Program-made: the position numbers and the translations under genes
Shown here: in pieces, positions 46,673 to 55,750 of the stretch
How positions within the stretch are numbered: position 1 is the stretch's first letter
How the letters are laid out: each line of letters opens with the position of its first letter
DNA from: Syntrophales bacterium
GTDB taxonomy: Bacteria > Desulfobacterota > Syntrophia > Syntrophales > UBA8958
Assembly (NCBI GenBank): GCA_026416455.1
Contig: JAOAFE010000002.1
Location: 181,705 to 245,704 of the forward strand
DNA: 64,000 nucleotides
Reading direction: 5' to 3'
The notes under the pieces: model-generated
What the model was told of the DNA's origin: nothing
What the model saw: only the letters and a program-made list of their open reading frames with translations
Databases searched by the model: none

Positions 46673-48517
46673 ATGTCTATGAAGGATAACGGTTCTTATA
46701 ACGGGCAAGGTCCGGAAGCAACAGCCTCACGGGTGGTGAGAGCGATGGGGCTTGTCTTTGGGGATATCGGCACAAGCCCTATTTACACCCTTACCATTGT
46801 CTTTGCCCTTCTTCCTCCGACGCGGGAAAATGTTGTGGGAGTTCTCTCCCTGGTCTTTTGGACCATGATGATTTTGGTCACTGCCGAGTATGCCTGGTTA
46901 GCCATGAAACTGGACCGGGAGGGGCAGGGAGGAGCGATCATGCTCCGAGAGATAATCGTGCGTCTGATTAAGCCTGGCCGGATGGCGGCCGTCGTTTCCT
47001 TACTCACCTTTATCGGTGTCTCACTGCTTTTGGGTGACGGTGTGATTACTCCGGCGATCTCCATAATTTCAGCGGTCGAGGGCATTTTGCTGATCCCGGG
47101 CCTAGAAATCCTTTCCCAGGAAATTATTATGGCCATTGCCATAGCAATTACGTTGGCCCTTTTTTTCTTTCAAAGAAAGGGTGCTGACCGCATTTCCGGT
47201 GCTTTCGGTCCTTTTATGCTCGTATGGTTCCTAACCCTCTTTGTTTCAGGGTTTTTTTCTCTGCTTACGGAACCCTCTTTGGTGAAGGTGGTAAATCCTT
47301 ACTATGCGTTAGATTTTATGTTGAGACAGGGTCTTTTAGGGTTCATCGTTCTTTCCGATGTTGTCCTGTGTGCCACGGGAGGGGAGGCCCTCTATGCCGA
47401 CATGGGACATTTGGGAAAACTTCCCATTAAAAGAGCCTGGTGGTTCGTCTTCATTGCTCTTTTCATAAATTACCTAGGCCAAGGGGCCTTTGCCCTTCAA
47501 AATCCGGATGCGAGAACCTATCTCTTCGGGATGGTGAAAAGTCAGGTACCGTTTCTTTACATTCCTTTTTTGCTGCTCACTATAGGTGCGACGGTCATTG
47601 CCTCTCAAGCTATGATTAGTGGTGTCTTTTCCATCGTTTATCAGGGGGTAACAACAAGGCTCATGCCCCTCCTCAAAGTTAGCTATACTTCTTCGCACCT
47701 TAAGTCCCAGATATATATTGGATCGGTGAACTGGGTACTCATGGCGGCCGTGATTCTTATTATCCTTGTCTTTCGCAAATCAGAAAATTTGGGTGCCGCT
47801 TATGGCCTGGCTGTAACAGGATCGATGACCGTAACGGGTATTATGCTCGCCCTGGTCTTTGGCTTACAACGTAGATTAACCCTTTTCGCAGTTTCCCTCG
47901 GGGTGGTGCTCGTGGACCTCGTGTACTTTTCTTCTACTTTGACCAAAATTCCCCATGGGGCATATTGGTCGTTAATCCTGGCTGCCGTTCCCTTTGCCGT
48001 TATAGCCATTTGGACGCAAGGGCAAAAATTACTTTTTTCTTCGCTTCGCCCATTGGATTTGGAGACCTTTCTTGTTAGCTATGAGCAAGTCTATGCCAAA
48101 GGAAGGGTAATAGAGGGCACAGCCATCTTCTTTGCCCGGTCGTGGAAAGTAATCCCTCCTTATGTTTCACACTGTATGTTCAGTAGCAACATCATCTATG
48201 AGAAAAACATTTTCATCTGTATCAATCGCACCGATTATCCCTTTGGCATCAAAACGAATTACATCAAAGGCATCGGGACTGGTTTGGATGCCTTAGAGAT
48301 CGAAGCCGGATATCTGGCAAGAATCGATTTTGATCTTATTTTTAAAATGTATGAAATTACGCCGAAGATAATTTTCTACGGGGTAGAAGACATTATAACG
48401 ACAAATCCCGTTTGGCGGGTGTTCAGCTTTATCAAAAAGGTGACTCCAAATTTTGTGCAGTTTAATAAATTGCCGGCTTCTAAGGTTCATGGTGTAGTGA
48501 CGAGGGTTGAGATGTAG
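46673..48517 (+). CDS. kup: Low-affinity potassium transporter Kup
   Basis: About 614 residues from ATG 46673 (ATG 46679 also possible; no clear Shine-Dalgarno). Twelve membrane helices lie in residues about 20-450 and a C-terminal cytosolic domain follows. The family motif GLVFGDIGTSPIYTL is near the start, with GDGVITPAISIISAVEG and GGEALYADMGHLG. Kup/Trk-H symports K+ with H+. The neighbouring sodium/solute symporter gene starts 17 nt after the stop, suggesting one ion-handling unit. Confidence 0.92.
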   Translation: MSMKDNGSYNGQGPEATASRVVRAMGLVFGDIGTSPIYTLTIVFALLPPTRENVVGVLSLVFWTMMILVTAEYAWLAMKLDREGQGGAIMLREIIVRLIKPGRMAAVVSLLTFIGVSLLLGDGVITPAISIISAVEGILLIPGLEILSQEIIMAIAIAITLALFFFQRKGADRISGAFGPFMLVWFLTLFVSGFFSLLTEPSLVKVVNPYYALDFMLRQGLLGFIVLSDVVLCATGGEALYADMGHLGKLPIKRAWWFVFIALFINYLGQGAFALQNPDARTYLFGMVKSQVPFLYIPFLLLTIGATVIASQAMISGVFSIVYQGVTTRLMPLLKVSYTSSHLKSQIYIGSVNWVLMAAVILIILVFRKSENLGAAYGLAVTGSMTVTGIMLALVFGLQRRLTLFAVSLGVVLVDLVYFSSTLTKIPHGAYWSLILAAVPFAVIAIWTQGQKLLFSSLRPLDLETFLVSYEQVYAKGRVIEGTAIFFARSWKVIPPYVSHCMFSSNIIYEKNIFICINRTDYPFGIKTNYIKGIGTGLDALEIEAGYLARIDFDLIFKMYEITPKIIFYGVEDIITTNPVWRVFSFIKKVTPNFVQFNKLPASKVHGVVTRVEM

Positions 48518-48534
48518 GTGATCAGGGTTAAGCT

Positions 48535-49929
48535 ATGGTGTGGTTTATCATCTTGTATTTGTTGATAACCATAGGGGTTGGGCTTTTTGCCGTTCGCTGG
48601 GTGAGAAGCACCGAAGATTATCTCATCGCTGGGCGTCGCCTCCCCCTCTATATGGTCTCTTGCACTCTGTTTGCTACTTGGTTCGGTTCAGAAACGGTGC
48701 TGGGTGCCTCGGCAGAATTTGCCAGGGGGGGGCTAATTGCTATTATAAGGGATCCTTTTGGCGCTGCCCTCTGCCTATTCCTCGTAGGGCTTTTTTTTGC
48801 CCGTCCTCTCTATCGTTTGAACCTGCTTACTTTAGGAGATTTCTATCGTTTAAAATATGGGCAAGTTACGGAGGCCCTGGCAAGTTTTTGCCTTGTCCTC
48901 ACCTACCTTTCCTGGGCGGCGGCACAGATGGTGGCCTTGGGTATTGTAACCAATGCCCTCATGGGTTTAGACGTAAATATAAGCATCCTGGTTGGTTGCA
49001 TACTGGTTACCCTTTACACTTTTTTTGGAGGCATGTGGTCCGTGTCCGTTACGGATTTTATGCAGATGATTTTCATCGTCATAGGTCTTATAGTAGCAAC
49101 GTTGGAGATATTTAGTATTGTCAGCCTTAAGGAGGTTTTTGCCGCCACACCGATTGGATTTTTCCGATTTTATCCTGAGCCAGGGCTCGTAAATGGATTG
49201 AACTATTTAGCCGCTTGGATTACGGTGGGACTGGGTTCGATTGCTGGCCAAGAGTTGTTTCAAAGAATTATGACCTCCCGCTCGGAAAAAGTTGCTGTTC
49301 GTGGTGCACTTCTGGCCGGAGTTATGTATCTGGTTGTGGCTACCCTTCCACTTCTTCTTACTTTGGCCGCAAGGCTGATGATCCCTGACTTCTTAACTTC
49401 CGAACAGGATACTCAGCTGATTATTCCACATTTGGTGGGCAAGTATGCATCACCCTTAGTCCAGGTCTTACTGTTTGGAGCTCTTCTTTCGGCGATCTTA
49501 AGTACCGCCAGCGCGACTTTACTCGCACCAGCAGCTATTATCTCGGAGAATGTATTACGTCCCCGCTTAAAGAACGTAACGGATCAAAAACTGCTGTGGA
49601 TTTCGAGAATGGCAGTTTTATTCATAGCTTTAATCTCTTTGTATCTGGCCTTGATGAGGGGGAATATTTATGCCCTAGTGGGAGAAGCCGCGTCGTTGGG
49701 CCTCGTATCCCTTTTTGTACCCCTTGCCTTCGGTTTGTTTTGGAAGAAAGCGACGGCAAGAGGAGCCCTGCTGGCCATAATATTTGGTCTCCTCGCATGG
49801 CTCATTGCCCGTCTCGTAGAAACCTCCATCGAACCGATCATTTTTGGCCTGACGGCAAGCCTTCTTTTCATGTTATTAGGGAGCGGCATCTATAATTTTA
49901 AATTGCTGCCGTTTAAAAAGCCTTCTTAG
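48535..49929 (+). CDS. Sodium/solute symporter (SSS family)
   Basis: 464 residues with about 13 membrane helices. The start YLLITIGVGLFAVRWV, the RxxxxxLxxGRRLPL element (EDYLIAGRRLPLYM), ATWFGSETVLGAS and YTFFGGMWSVSVTDFMQM identify the family, and LLSAILSTASATLLAPAAI contains the Na2-site serines. The transported solute (for example proline or an organic acid) cannot be told. It follows kup closely. The 3' end runs into the short spacer before the DUF3592 gene. Confidence 0.9.
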   Translation: MVWFIILYLLITIGVGLFAVRWVRSTEDYLIAGRRLPLYMVSCTLFATWFGSETVLGASAEFARGGLIAIIRDPFGAALCLFLVGLFFARPLYRLNLLTLGDFYRLKYGQVTEALASFCLVLTYLSWAAAQMVALGIVTNALMGLDVNISILVGCILVTLYTFFGGMWSVSVTDFMQMIFIVIGLIVATLEIFSIVSLKEVFAATPIGFFRFYPEPGLVNGLNYLAAWITVGLGSIAGQELFQRIMTSRSEKVAVRGALLAGVMYLVVATLPLLLTLAARLMIPDFLTSEQDTQLIIPHLVGKYASPLVQVLLFGALLSAILSTASATLLAPAAIISENVLRPRLKNVTDQKLLWISRMAVLFIALISLYLALMRGNIYALVGEAASLGLVSLFVPLAFGLFWKKATARGALLAIIFGLLAWLIARLVETSIEPIIFGLTASLLFMLLGSGIYNFKLLPFKKPS

Positions 49930-49979
49930 AAGGTTAATGGCCCTTAAGGCTAAGAGAAAAATAGAAAAGGAGTAGGGAC

Positions 49980-50525
49980 GTGACAGAATCCGAACCGATT
50001 AGTCCACAGGAAGGGCAGAAGAAACGTAAAGGTCGTAATTGGATGCTTGTGTTTCTCTTTGCCGGCATAGTGATTTGTCTTAAGGGCTATTTTGACATTT
50101 ATGAAGCTCTCAGTAGTTTTCAGTGGCCATTCTCACCAGGCCGAATAATTTCATCGGAGATACAGACTTCAAAAGAGACCGGCGAGGCCCCCTCGTATTA
50201 CGCGCATATTTTGTATGAGTATGAGGTAGGGGGCAAAAGATATCAGGGCGACAGAGTATATTTTGGCGAGTATGGCTCGGGTAGTATGACCAGCGCTAAG
50301 GAGTTGGTAGAAAGGTATCCCGTCGGCAAATCTGTTGTTGTTTACTATAATGCCAAGCAGCCAGAGCGGGCCGTCCTAGAAAGAGGTGCCCGATTCGCTA
50401 CGTTCGTTCTTATTCTGATCGGTATAGTCTTCGGAATGATAGGTTTGGGGGGCTTCGTCTGGTGGGATCGGCTCCATACCCCACCAAAGTGGTTAAAAAA
50501 TAGGGACAGCGCCCTTTTTTTGTAA
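49980..50525 (+). CDS. DUF3592 membrane protein
   Basis: 181 residues. Two membrane helices, one near 20-40 and another near 140-160, flank an extracytoplasmic domain of about 95 residues (ISSEIQTSKETGEAPSYYAH, YEYEVGGKRYQGDRVYFGEY and VVYYNAKQPERAVLE), the typical DUF3592 pattern. Function unknown. The GTG start follows AAGGAGTAGGGAC. The gene ends in a hairpin with a T-run. Confidence 0.75.
   Translation: MTESEPISPQEGQKKRKGRNWMLVFLFAGIVICLKGYFDIYEALSSFQWPFSPGRIISSEIQTSKETGEAPSYYAHILYEYEVGGKRYQGDRVYFGEYGSGSMTSAKELVERYPVGKSVVVYYNAKQPERAVLERGARFATFVLILIGIVFGMIGLGGFVWWDRLHTPPKWLKNRDSALFL
50495..50521 (+). terminator. Intrinsic terminator overlapping the DUF3592 gene end
   Basis: AAAAAA-T-AGGG, a 6-nt loop (acagcg) and CCCT followed by TTTTTTT form a hairpin with a T-run on one side and A-run on the other. 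It overlaps the last codons and could serve both this gene and the convergent Lgt-like gene, which ends at 50583. Confidence 0.5.
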
Positions 50526-50582
50526 GCGGACAGGAGAAGAAGGACCTCCAATGCCCATAGCCGGTATAAAACTGCGTCTGCG

Positions 50583-51623
50583 TTAAATTCGATCTCGGTG
50601 GATAAAGAAGTTGATCTGTGCCCCTGTGACCTTGCTTCGCCCCGTGTACAAAAAGAAAATTACCCACAAAGTCTGTAAGGCGAGAATAATGATTGGATTC
50701 CACAAGTTAAGTAAACCTATGCCAAGATTTACGTTCAAAGGGGGAGACGGGGGGATGAGGAAGGTGAGTATGGTAATGTAAAGGACCGCTGCAAGACTCA
50801 TCTTTTGATAAATGGTTATTTTGGAAAATCCCCTAAAGTCGGCGCGTAAAAATTCTGAGAAGAAACGCCATAGCTGGGTTGTAACAGCCGGTAAAAAGTA
50901 AGCGATAGAAAATTGTGAGGTGAAAAAAAAGACGAGACCCACAAGACCGGCAGTACTCGCTATGACTGCCGAAAAAGCCTGCACCGGCATAACTTTTTGA
51001 CCGTCAAATCCGCTTTCATAGGCAATTTTTTTACTTTTTCCTAAAAAAGTAAAAGCCCATCGAGAAAATAGCCTCTGGACTGAGGGACTAAAATTCGCAA
51101 GCGGTTTACCATAGCAACAACCAAAGCTAATGCAAGCAATTCGTCCGGCTCCTTCTCCTAGTGCGTAGGCAATCATAACCGCTGCCATAACGGGAAAGAA
51201 GGGGAAGGGACGGTCAGTCAGTTGATTTGTGATCAATACTATCATAGGGGCAAGTACAATACCTACAAATGATGCGCCTCCGATAGTAGAAGTAAAGTGC
51301 TTTCCTTCCACCAGGTGGGCTATAATCCGCGTCATGGGTGTAGTAATGACGAGAATGAAAAGAGCCAAAGTAATGGAAGCTGTTATTGGAACATCAACGG
51401 AAGAGGTAAGAATCAGGTAGATCGCGAGGGCGATTACACAGGCATTGGCAATAAAAAAACCGTACCACGTAAGATTTAATCCTGACCAAAGACCATTATT
51501 TTCCTTGTGGGTGGGTACCGTAGCCATTATTTGCCACTTCTCCGTTGGCAGGGTACGGAAAGCCCACCGAAACATGACAAAGAGTAATAGGCTCAAGACG
51601 ATGAGAAAAATTGTTTCGGTCAT
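50583..51623 (-). CDS. Lgt-like (prolipoprotein diacylglyceryl transferase family) membrane protein
   Basis: 346 residues from ATG 51623, which follows GGAGGACGTGC; the open frame begins at 51665. It has seven or eight membrane helices. The Lgt-like core is seen in GEGAGRIACISFGCCYG and in HLVEGKHFTSTIGGASFVG. Canonical Lgt has GRxGNFxNGE at that site; the GCCYG form differs and such proteins are often only family members by fold. It is the last gene of a lipid operon with psd. Confidence 0.75.
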   Translation of the reverse strand: MTETIFLIVLSLLLFVMFRWAFRTLPTEKWQIMATVPTHKENNGLWSGLNLTWYGFFIANACVIALAIYLILTSSVDVPITASITLALFILVITTPMTRIIAHLVEGKHFTSTIGGASFVGIVLAPMIVLITNQLTDRPFPFFPVMAAVMIAYALGEGAGRIACISFGCCYGKPLANFSPSVQRLFSRWAFTFLGKSKKIAYESGFDGQKVMPVQAFSAVIASTAGLVGLVFFFTSQFSIAYFLPAVTTQLWRFFSEFLRADFRGFSKITIYQKMSLAAVLYITILTFLIPPSPPLNVNLGIGLLNLWNPIIILALQTLWVIFFLYTGRSKVTGAQINFFIHRDRI

Positions 51624-51649
51624 GCACGTCCTCCATTTGAAATCACATG

Positions 51650-52657
51650 TTATACAACAGCCCAACCGATGGTAGACCGAACCTTAAGATCGGTCTCAAC
51701 CAAAGGATGGCCAAAGCCGCTCGTAAATCGACTAAGAACACTACTATTCAAACGATTACGTATCAGATCTTGACAGAATTCCACCCGGTCTCGTTGAAAA
51801 AGAACTATATCGGTGCTACTTCCCGGATGGTAAAGGCTTTTTGGACAGCCCTTTTTGATAAACATGCCCGGCACAATGACAGTGGGGTTATCGTAAAAGG
51901 ATTCACTATAGCATTGGGTAATGCCTCCGACCATCATCGCCACAACCTCGATCATAGCAACAAGGCCTGCTTTTGTTCCGTTGGGTACATCGGTATCGAT
52001 TATCGTCACAATCCGCTTATTTTTTGAGAATGGCGTAAGGATAGAGATAACGGCATTAGGATTACAGGAATGATAAGAGCCATCAATCTGATAGAAATCT
52101 AAAACCTTACCGGCTACAGGTGTATGATTGTAATGGTACTTTTCCGGTGTAAGACGGCAAATGACATAATCTCCTTCCCGAAAGGCATTAAGCCATGCCC
52201 TTTTATCTTTTCCCAGTAGTTCCTCGTAATCGAAGAATTTTCCTTTCAAAAAGAGCAAGGAGCTAGCCGATAAAGAGCCAAGAAGGATCTTCGAGTCTGC
52301 GGGGGAGACGATACTGCGCGGATCTTCTATCATGGGTCGGCATTCCCAATATCTGATTTTCCGTTCGAATATTTTCCTCGGTGTATTAAGAATGCTGGGC
52401 GGATCCAAACATTCACTTAAATCTATTCCGCACGTTTGAAGAAACCTTGACCGATTTTTGAGGTGGCGGTTAATTAAAAAATCGTAGCTAAAAAAACCAA
52501 GAAGGCTGGACATACGCCTCCCGGTGACGGCACGAAACACCGCAGGTACGTTTTCCCTCATCGAACTATAGATAAATCTTATTACTCGGTCGGAGCATAG
52601 GTGTTCTGTTTCAATCTTATTCGTTTCCCGTTCTATATACTGATGTATTAGTGCCAT
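51650..52657 (-). CDS. psd: Phosphatidylserine decarboxylase
   Basis: 335 residues, a long form. It has the catalytic triad region: Asp in VSPADSKILLGSL (near 121), His in YHYNHTPVAG (near 178), and the self-cleavage site PGSSTDIVLF (Ser near 280), where the C-terminal alpha chain with a pyruvoyl group is formed. It makes phosphatidylethanolamine. The N-terminal 100 residues are an extra helical region. Its start overlaps the end of the 820-residue gene by 41 nt, and the Lgt-like gene is 26 nt downstream. Confidence 0.88.
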   Translation of the reverse strand: MALIHQYIERETNKIETEHLCSDRVIRFIYSSMRENVPAVFRAVTGRRMSSLLGFFSYDFLINRHLKNRSRFLQTCGIDLSECLDPPSILNTPRKIFERKIRYWECRPMIEDPRSIVSPADSKILLGSLSASSLLFLKGKFFDYEELLGKDKRAWLNAFREGDYVICRLTPEKYHYNHTPVAGKVLDFYQIDGSYHSCNPNAVISILTPFSKNKRIVTIIDTDVPNGTKAGLVAMIEVVAMMVGGITQCYSESFYDNPTVIVPGMFIKKGCPKSLYHPGSSTDIVLFQRDRVEFCQDLIRNRLNSSVLSRFTSGFGHPLVETDLKVRSTIGWAVV

Positions 52658-55079
52658 ACAGTCTTTTCTCGGCGATCTTTTTTTCGTATTCTGCTTTTGT
52701 GAGCAAAATGCTGGCTGTAATTATCAAAATAAGGCGCTTTAGGATTGGAAGAGGGAGGCGATCTTCAATTGCGTCTTCTTTTATGCGTGTCAGGAATTCT
52801 GAAGGATTGTGGTCTAAGAGCAAAGAACACAAGGCCAGGTAAATGGAAGGAGCATAGGCGGCTTTCTTGTGGATCTTTTTTAGGTCTTCCGCTAGAAATT
52901 CAAATGCCTCCTCCATATGGCGTCGGCGTAGGATATCTCGATAATACTTTTCCGCTGCCAAATTGAATTCTCTGCTATCCAAGTCGAAGGGAGTTCGGAT
53001 GCCGGCAAAAGAGCAAATCCCCTGGGTTATCTTGCCTTGAGCGGAATGCGTATCCGGCTCTAATATCCTCAGCCGCAAGTCTCTTATCGTTTCCCGGAGA
53101 TTCATCATCTCGATGAGGTCTCGGGCATCTTCTTCTAGTATGTCAATAAGGGCTAAGCGATATTCACAGTTATATACTCTCAGAAAGCCGGGATAACGCC
53201 GGCTGGCACGTATCCTTTTTGTCTTCGATATAATTCTTTTTATGAATAAATTCTTTGTATCGGAGCGGACAAAGAAAGTGGGGAGGCCGACGGCCGTTCC
53301 AAATAGAACCTGCCTCCTTTCGCTTTCGATAAAGGGATCATCAGGAATGTGAGGATGATCGAGGCGTTCCTGTGCGATGTATTGCATGGCCAAAGCAGTA
53401 ATCAGGTTTTGCAAATCAACGGCGCGTCCCATGTCATGGCCGAAGCTTTCGAACAGGCTATAGTGTCTTCCCTCGAAGCCAGAATAACCCATAACGGAAT
53501 ATTCTCGTAACTTGTAGAGCAAATAAAGAGACATTTTGGTACTGAAAATGCCCATGTCTGCTAGGTCTTTTTTTAACCGATCACCATTTCCCATGATGCC
53601 GTTTAAAGCCGGGCTGCTTTCAGTACTCATAAGGGACACGAGGTAGTCAATAAGGCGAAAATCTGGTACGAAGTCGCCTCGAAGACCGAGACATTTGCCT
53701 ACCAAGCGATCTAACCAATCCGGACCAAAGGGGGTAATGGGATGGCCTAAAAACTTAATTTTGGCCTTTTTTTTCCAACGGCGCCAGAACATCCTTAAGT
53801 GTGTATAATCAATCTCATGGGGAAGAAAACCAAGTACTTTCTCGGGATGAAATTCAGCAAAATCAATCCGATAGGGGGCTGTACTGTAGCTTCCAACGAA
53901 TAGAGGCAAGAAATGCTCGACGATTTTTATGACCAAGTCCCCTATATATTTCTCATGCATCTCGGTAAACGCCGAGTCCTTATTTGAAAGGAGGATCGTA
54001 AGTTTTTGACTTCCTAAACTTACGTGAGTGCCATTGTTGGCGAGACTTATATTGGAAAGATTAGGTAGGACAATTAAATTTGAGTTAAGAATTCCCGCCT
54101 CCCGCAGCTTTTTTACTGCGTGAAGCTGACTGCGGCTTAGCACCTCGTGGCAGAGGTGCATGTAATGATACTTTGCCTCTCCTTGGTCCCACCCTGATAA
54201 ACAGGGATTCATGAAAAGATCTCGATAAAATCCGTCTGAGATACAATCGTTTAATTGTTTCTGTCGGACAGGGGGATGGGGTGACAGAAAGACCATAGCT
54301 CTCTGTCCCTTGTTGCGTAAACCGAATTTTTCGTTTGCCCAAGATATAAGAAGCTGAGTCAAAAGAAATCTTGTCGCGGCCTCGAACGCTACAATCCGGC
54401 CCATACCTGAAGTGGGATGTAACGGCATAACGTAAAAAGAGTGGGTTTCAGGCGAGGTATTGTCGCATAAAAAATGATTAAGCAATTCTAAGCCAGCGTG
54501 GCGGATGGCTGGCGGTGTATCAAACCCGTCATTTAATACATCGGCCAAAGCCAGTTTGAGTACATAGCTGATGGGGACGCGAATGTGCTCTTCACCGCTT
54601 TCGACAAAAATAAACTTATGGACGTCGGAGCGTAGGCCTAATTCGTGTTTTTTCTTATCTGCCAGCAAATCGGTGTGAAAAATAACCTGGGTCGCTGAAT
54701 TCAGTTTACGTTTAGGAAAGCGAACCCAGCTGTTTTCCCAGATGTTATCTCTATTGCCTTCTAAGTACTTTATTAATTCTAAGACTATCTTGCGAGGGGA
54801 ATCACCGGATGCGGCTCGGCGAAGAACGTTTGCAAAGTAATTAGAACGCTCTATTGTCAGAGGTAAATCTACATCTTGTCTTCTGCCTGCCACGACGGCT
54901 TGTAGCTCCATTTCCGATCCCGCGGTAGTATCACCCACGGTGAAGGGCAGGGTTTCTAAAAGGGATTTGGTTGTGCGTCTGTCTACCTCCATCCTCTCTA
55001 AGATGTCTTTTATCGTATGATTAATTTTGCCTAGGGTGGTGGATGAAGGCGAATTCGCACATTCCTGAAGCTTACTCAT
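52617..55079 (-). CDS. Uncharacterised 820-residue protein of the psd operon
   Basis: I do not recognise this protein. 820 residues, no signal peptide and no clear membrane helix, so probably cytosolic or peripheral. Segments worth noting: FYVMPLHPTSGMGRIV, AMVFLSPHPPVRQKQLN, GMGRI- and GHDMGRAVDLQNLI-like stretches with charged or His residues, and a helical C-terminal third rich in Arg/Glu (EKYYRDILRRRHMEEAFEF). ATG 55079 is preceded by AAAGGCAAGATAAA. It heads an operon with psd and an Lgt-like gene, overlapping psd by 41 nt, so a role in phospholipid metabolism or regulation is the reasonable inference. It does not show the acyltransferase HxxxxD motif. Confidence 0.8.
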   Translation of the reverse strand: MSKLQECANSPSSTTLGKINHTIKDILERMEVDRRTTKSLLETLPFTVGDTTAGSEMELQAVVAGRRQDVDLPLTIERSNYFANVLRRAASGDSPRKIVLELIKYLEGNRDNIWENSWVRFPKRKLNSATQVIFHTDLLADKKKHELGLRSDVHKFIFVESGEEHIRVPISYVLKLALADVLNDGFDTPPAIRHAGLELLNHFLCDNTSPETHSFYVMPLHPTSGMGRIVAFEAATRFLLTQLLISWANEKFGLRNKGQRAMVFLSPHPPVRQKQLNDCISDGFYRDLFMNPCLSGWDQGEAKYHYMHLCHEVLSRSQLHAVKKLREAGILNSNLIVLPNLSNISLANNGTHVSLGSQKLTILLSNKDSAFTEMHEKYIGDLVIKIVEHFLPLFVGSYSTAPYRIDFAEFHPEKVLGFLPHEIDYTHLRMFWRRWKKKAKIKFLGHPITPFGPDWLDRLVGKCLGLRGDFVPDFRLIDYLVSLMSTESSPALNGIMGNGDRLKKDLADMGIFSTKMSLYLLYKLREYSVMGYSGFEGRHYSLFESFGHDMGRAVDLQNLITALAMQYIAQERLDHPHIPDDPFIESERRQVLFGTAVGLPTFFVRSDTKNLFIKRIISKTKRIRASRRYPGFLRVYNCEYRLALIDILEEDARDLIEMMNLRETIRDLRLRILEPDTHSAQGKITQGICSFAGIRTPFDLDSREFNLAAEKYYRDILRRRHMEEAFEFLAEDLKKIHKKAAYAPSIYLALCSLLLDHNPSEFLTRIKEDAIEDRLPLPILKRLILIITASILLTKAEYEKKIAEKRLYGTNTSVYRTGNE

Positions 55080-55358
55080 TTTATCTTGCCTTTCTTTTTG
55101 CCTCGGCCGAGGATTTTTATCACGGTGCCATCTATAAACTTAAAATATTAAGTAGATATTTCTTTATCATGAAGAATTCATGAAGGTGTAAAGAGACGAT
55201 CCTGAGGCTTTTTTTGTTACTCGCCCTTCCATGACGCTTAACAGAAAATTAAATTTTCCGACACAAGGGTGAAACTTTTACAGCCTATCAACGATACGCG
55301 AGAGGAAATAAGTGAGGGGCGACCATGAATTTTGATGATGGAATGAAAGGAGATTTAT

Positions 55359-55712
55359 ATGCGAAAAGACTTGGAAGGTTACTTCAACTTCGTTTTGTTC
55401 AATCAGTTGGAGACTCTCGAGGCAATTTACGAAATCTACAAGAACGTTCCGGACAGGGGATCTCACGACGAATTATACAACGACGAGCTTAACACCTTTA
55501 TGATGGGGAGGGCTGCGGAGAAGAGGAGAGAGATCTTAGAAACTTTAGAGCGTCTGGAAAAAGGTTCCTTCGGTGTTTGTAACGTCTGTGGAGAAAAAAT
55601 CGATTTAAACATGCTTCAAAAGAAGCCAACTGCATGTTTTTGTGTCTCCTGCTTCGATCAGCAAGAGAGAACGGGCAAAAAAGGTTTGGGCGAGTTACTC
55701 GAAATGTTCTGA
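55359..55712 (+). CDS. DksA/TraR-type zinc finger protein
   Basis: 117 residues. A helical N-terminal part (about 1-70, coiled-coil-like) is followed by a C4 zinc finger with CNVC near 74-77 and CVSC near 95-98, the DksA/TraR signature. Such proteins bind RNA polymerase in its secondary channel and modulate transcription with ppGpp. It is shorter than E. coli DksA (151) and closer to the small YocK/TraR-like forms, so whether it acts on polymerase is not certain. Shine-Dalgarno AAAGGAG precedes ATG 55359. Confidence 0.85.
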   Translation: MRKDLEGYFNFVLFNQLETLEAIYEIYKNVPDRGSHDELYNDELNTFMMGRAAEKRREILETLERLEKGSFGVCNVCGEKIDLNMLQKKPTACFCVSCFDQQERTGKKGLGELLEMF

Positions 55713-55750
55713 TTTGAATAGGCGGCTAATTAATTAAGGAGGACTTAAAT

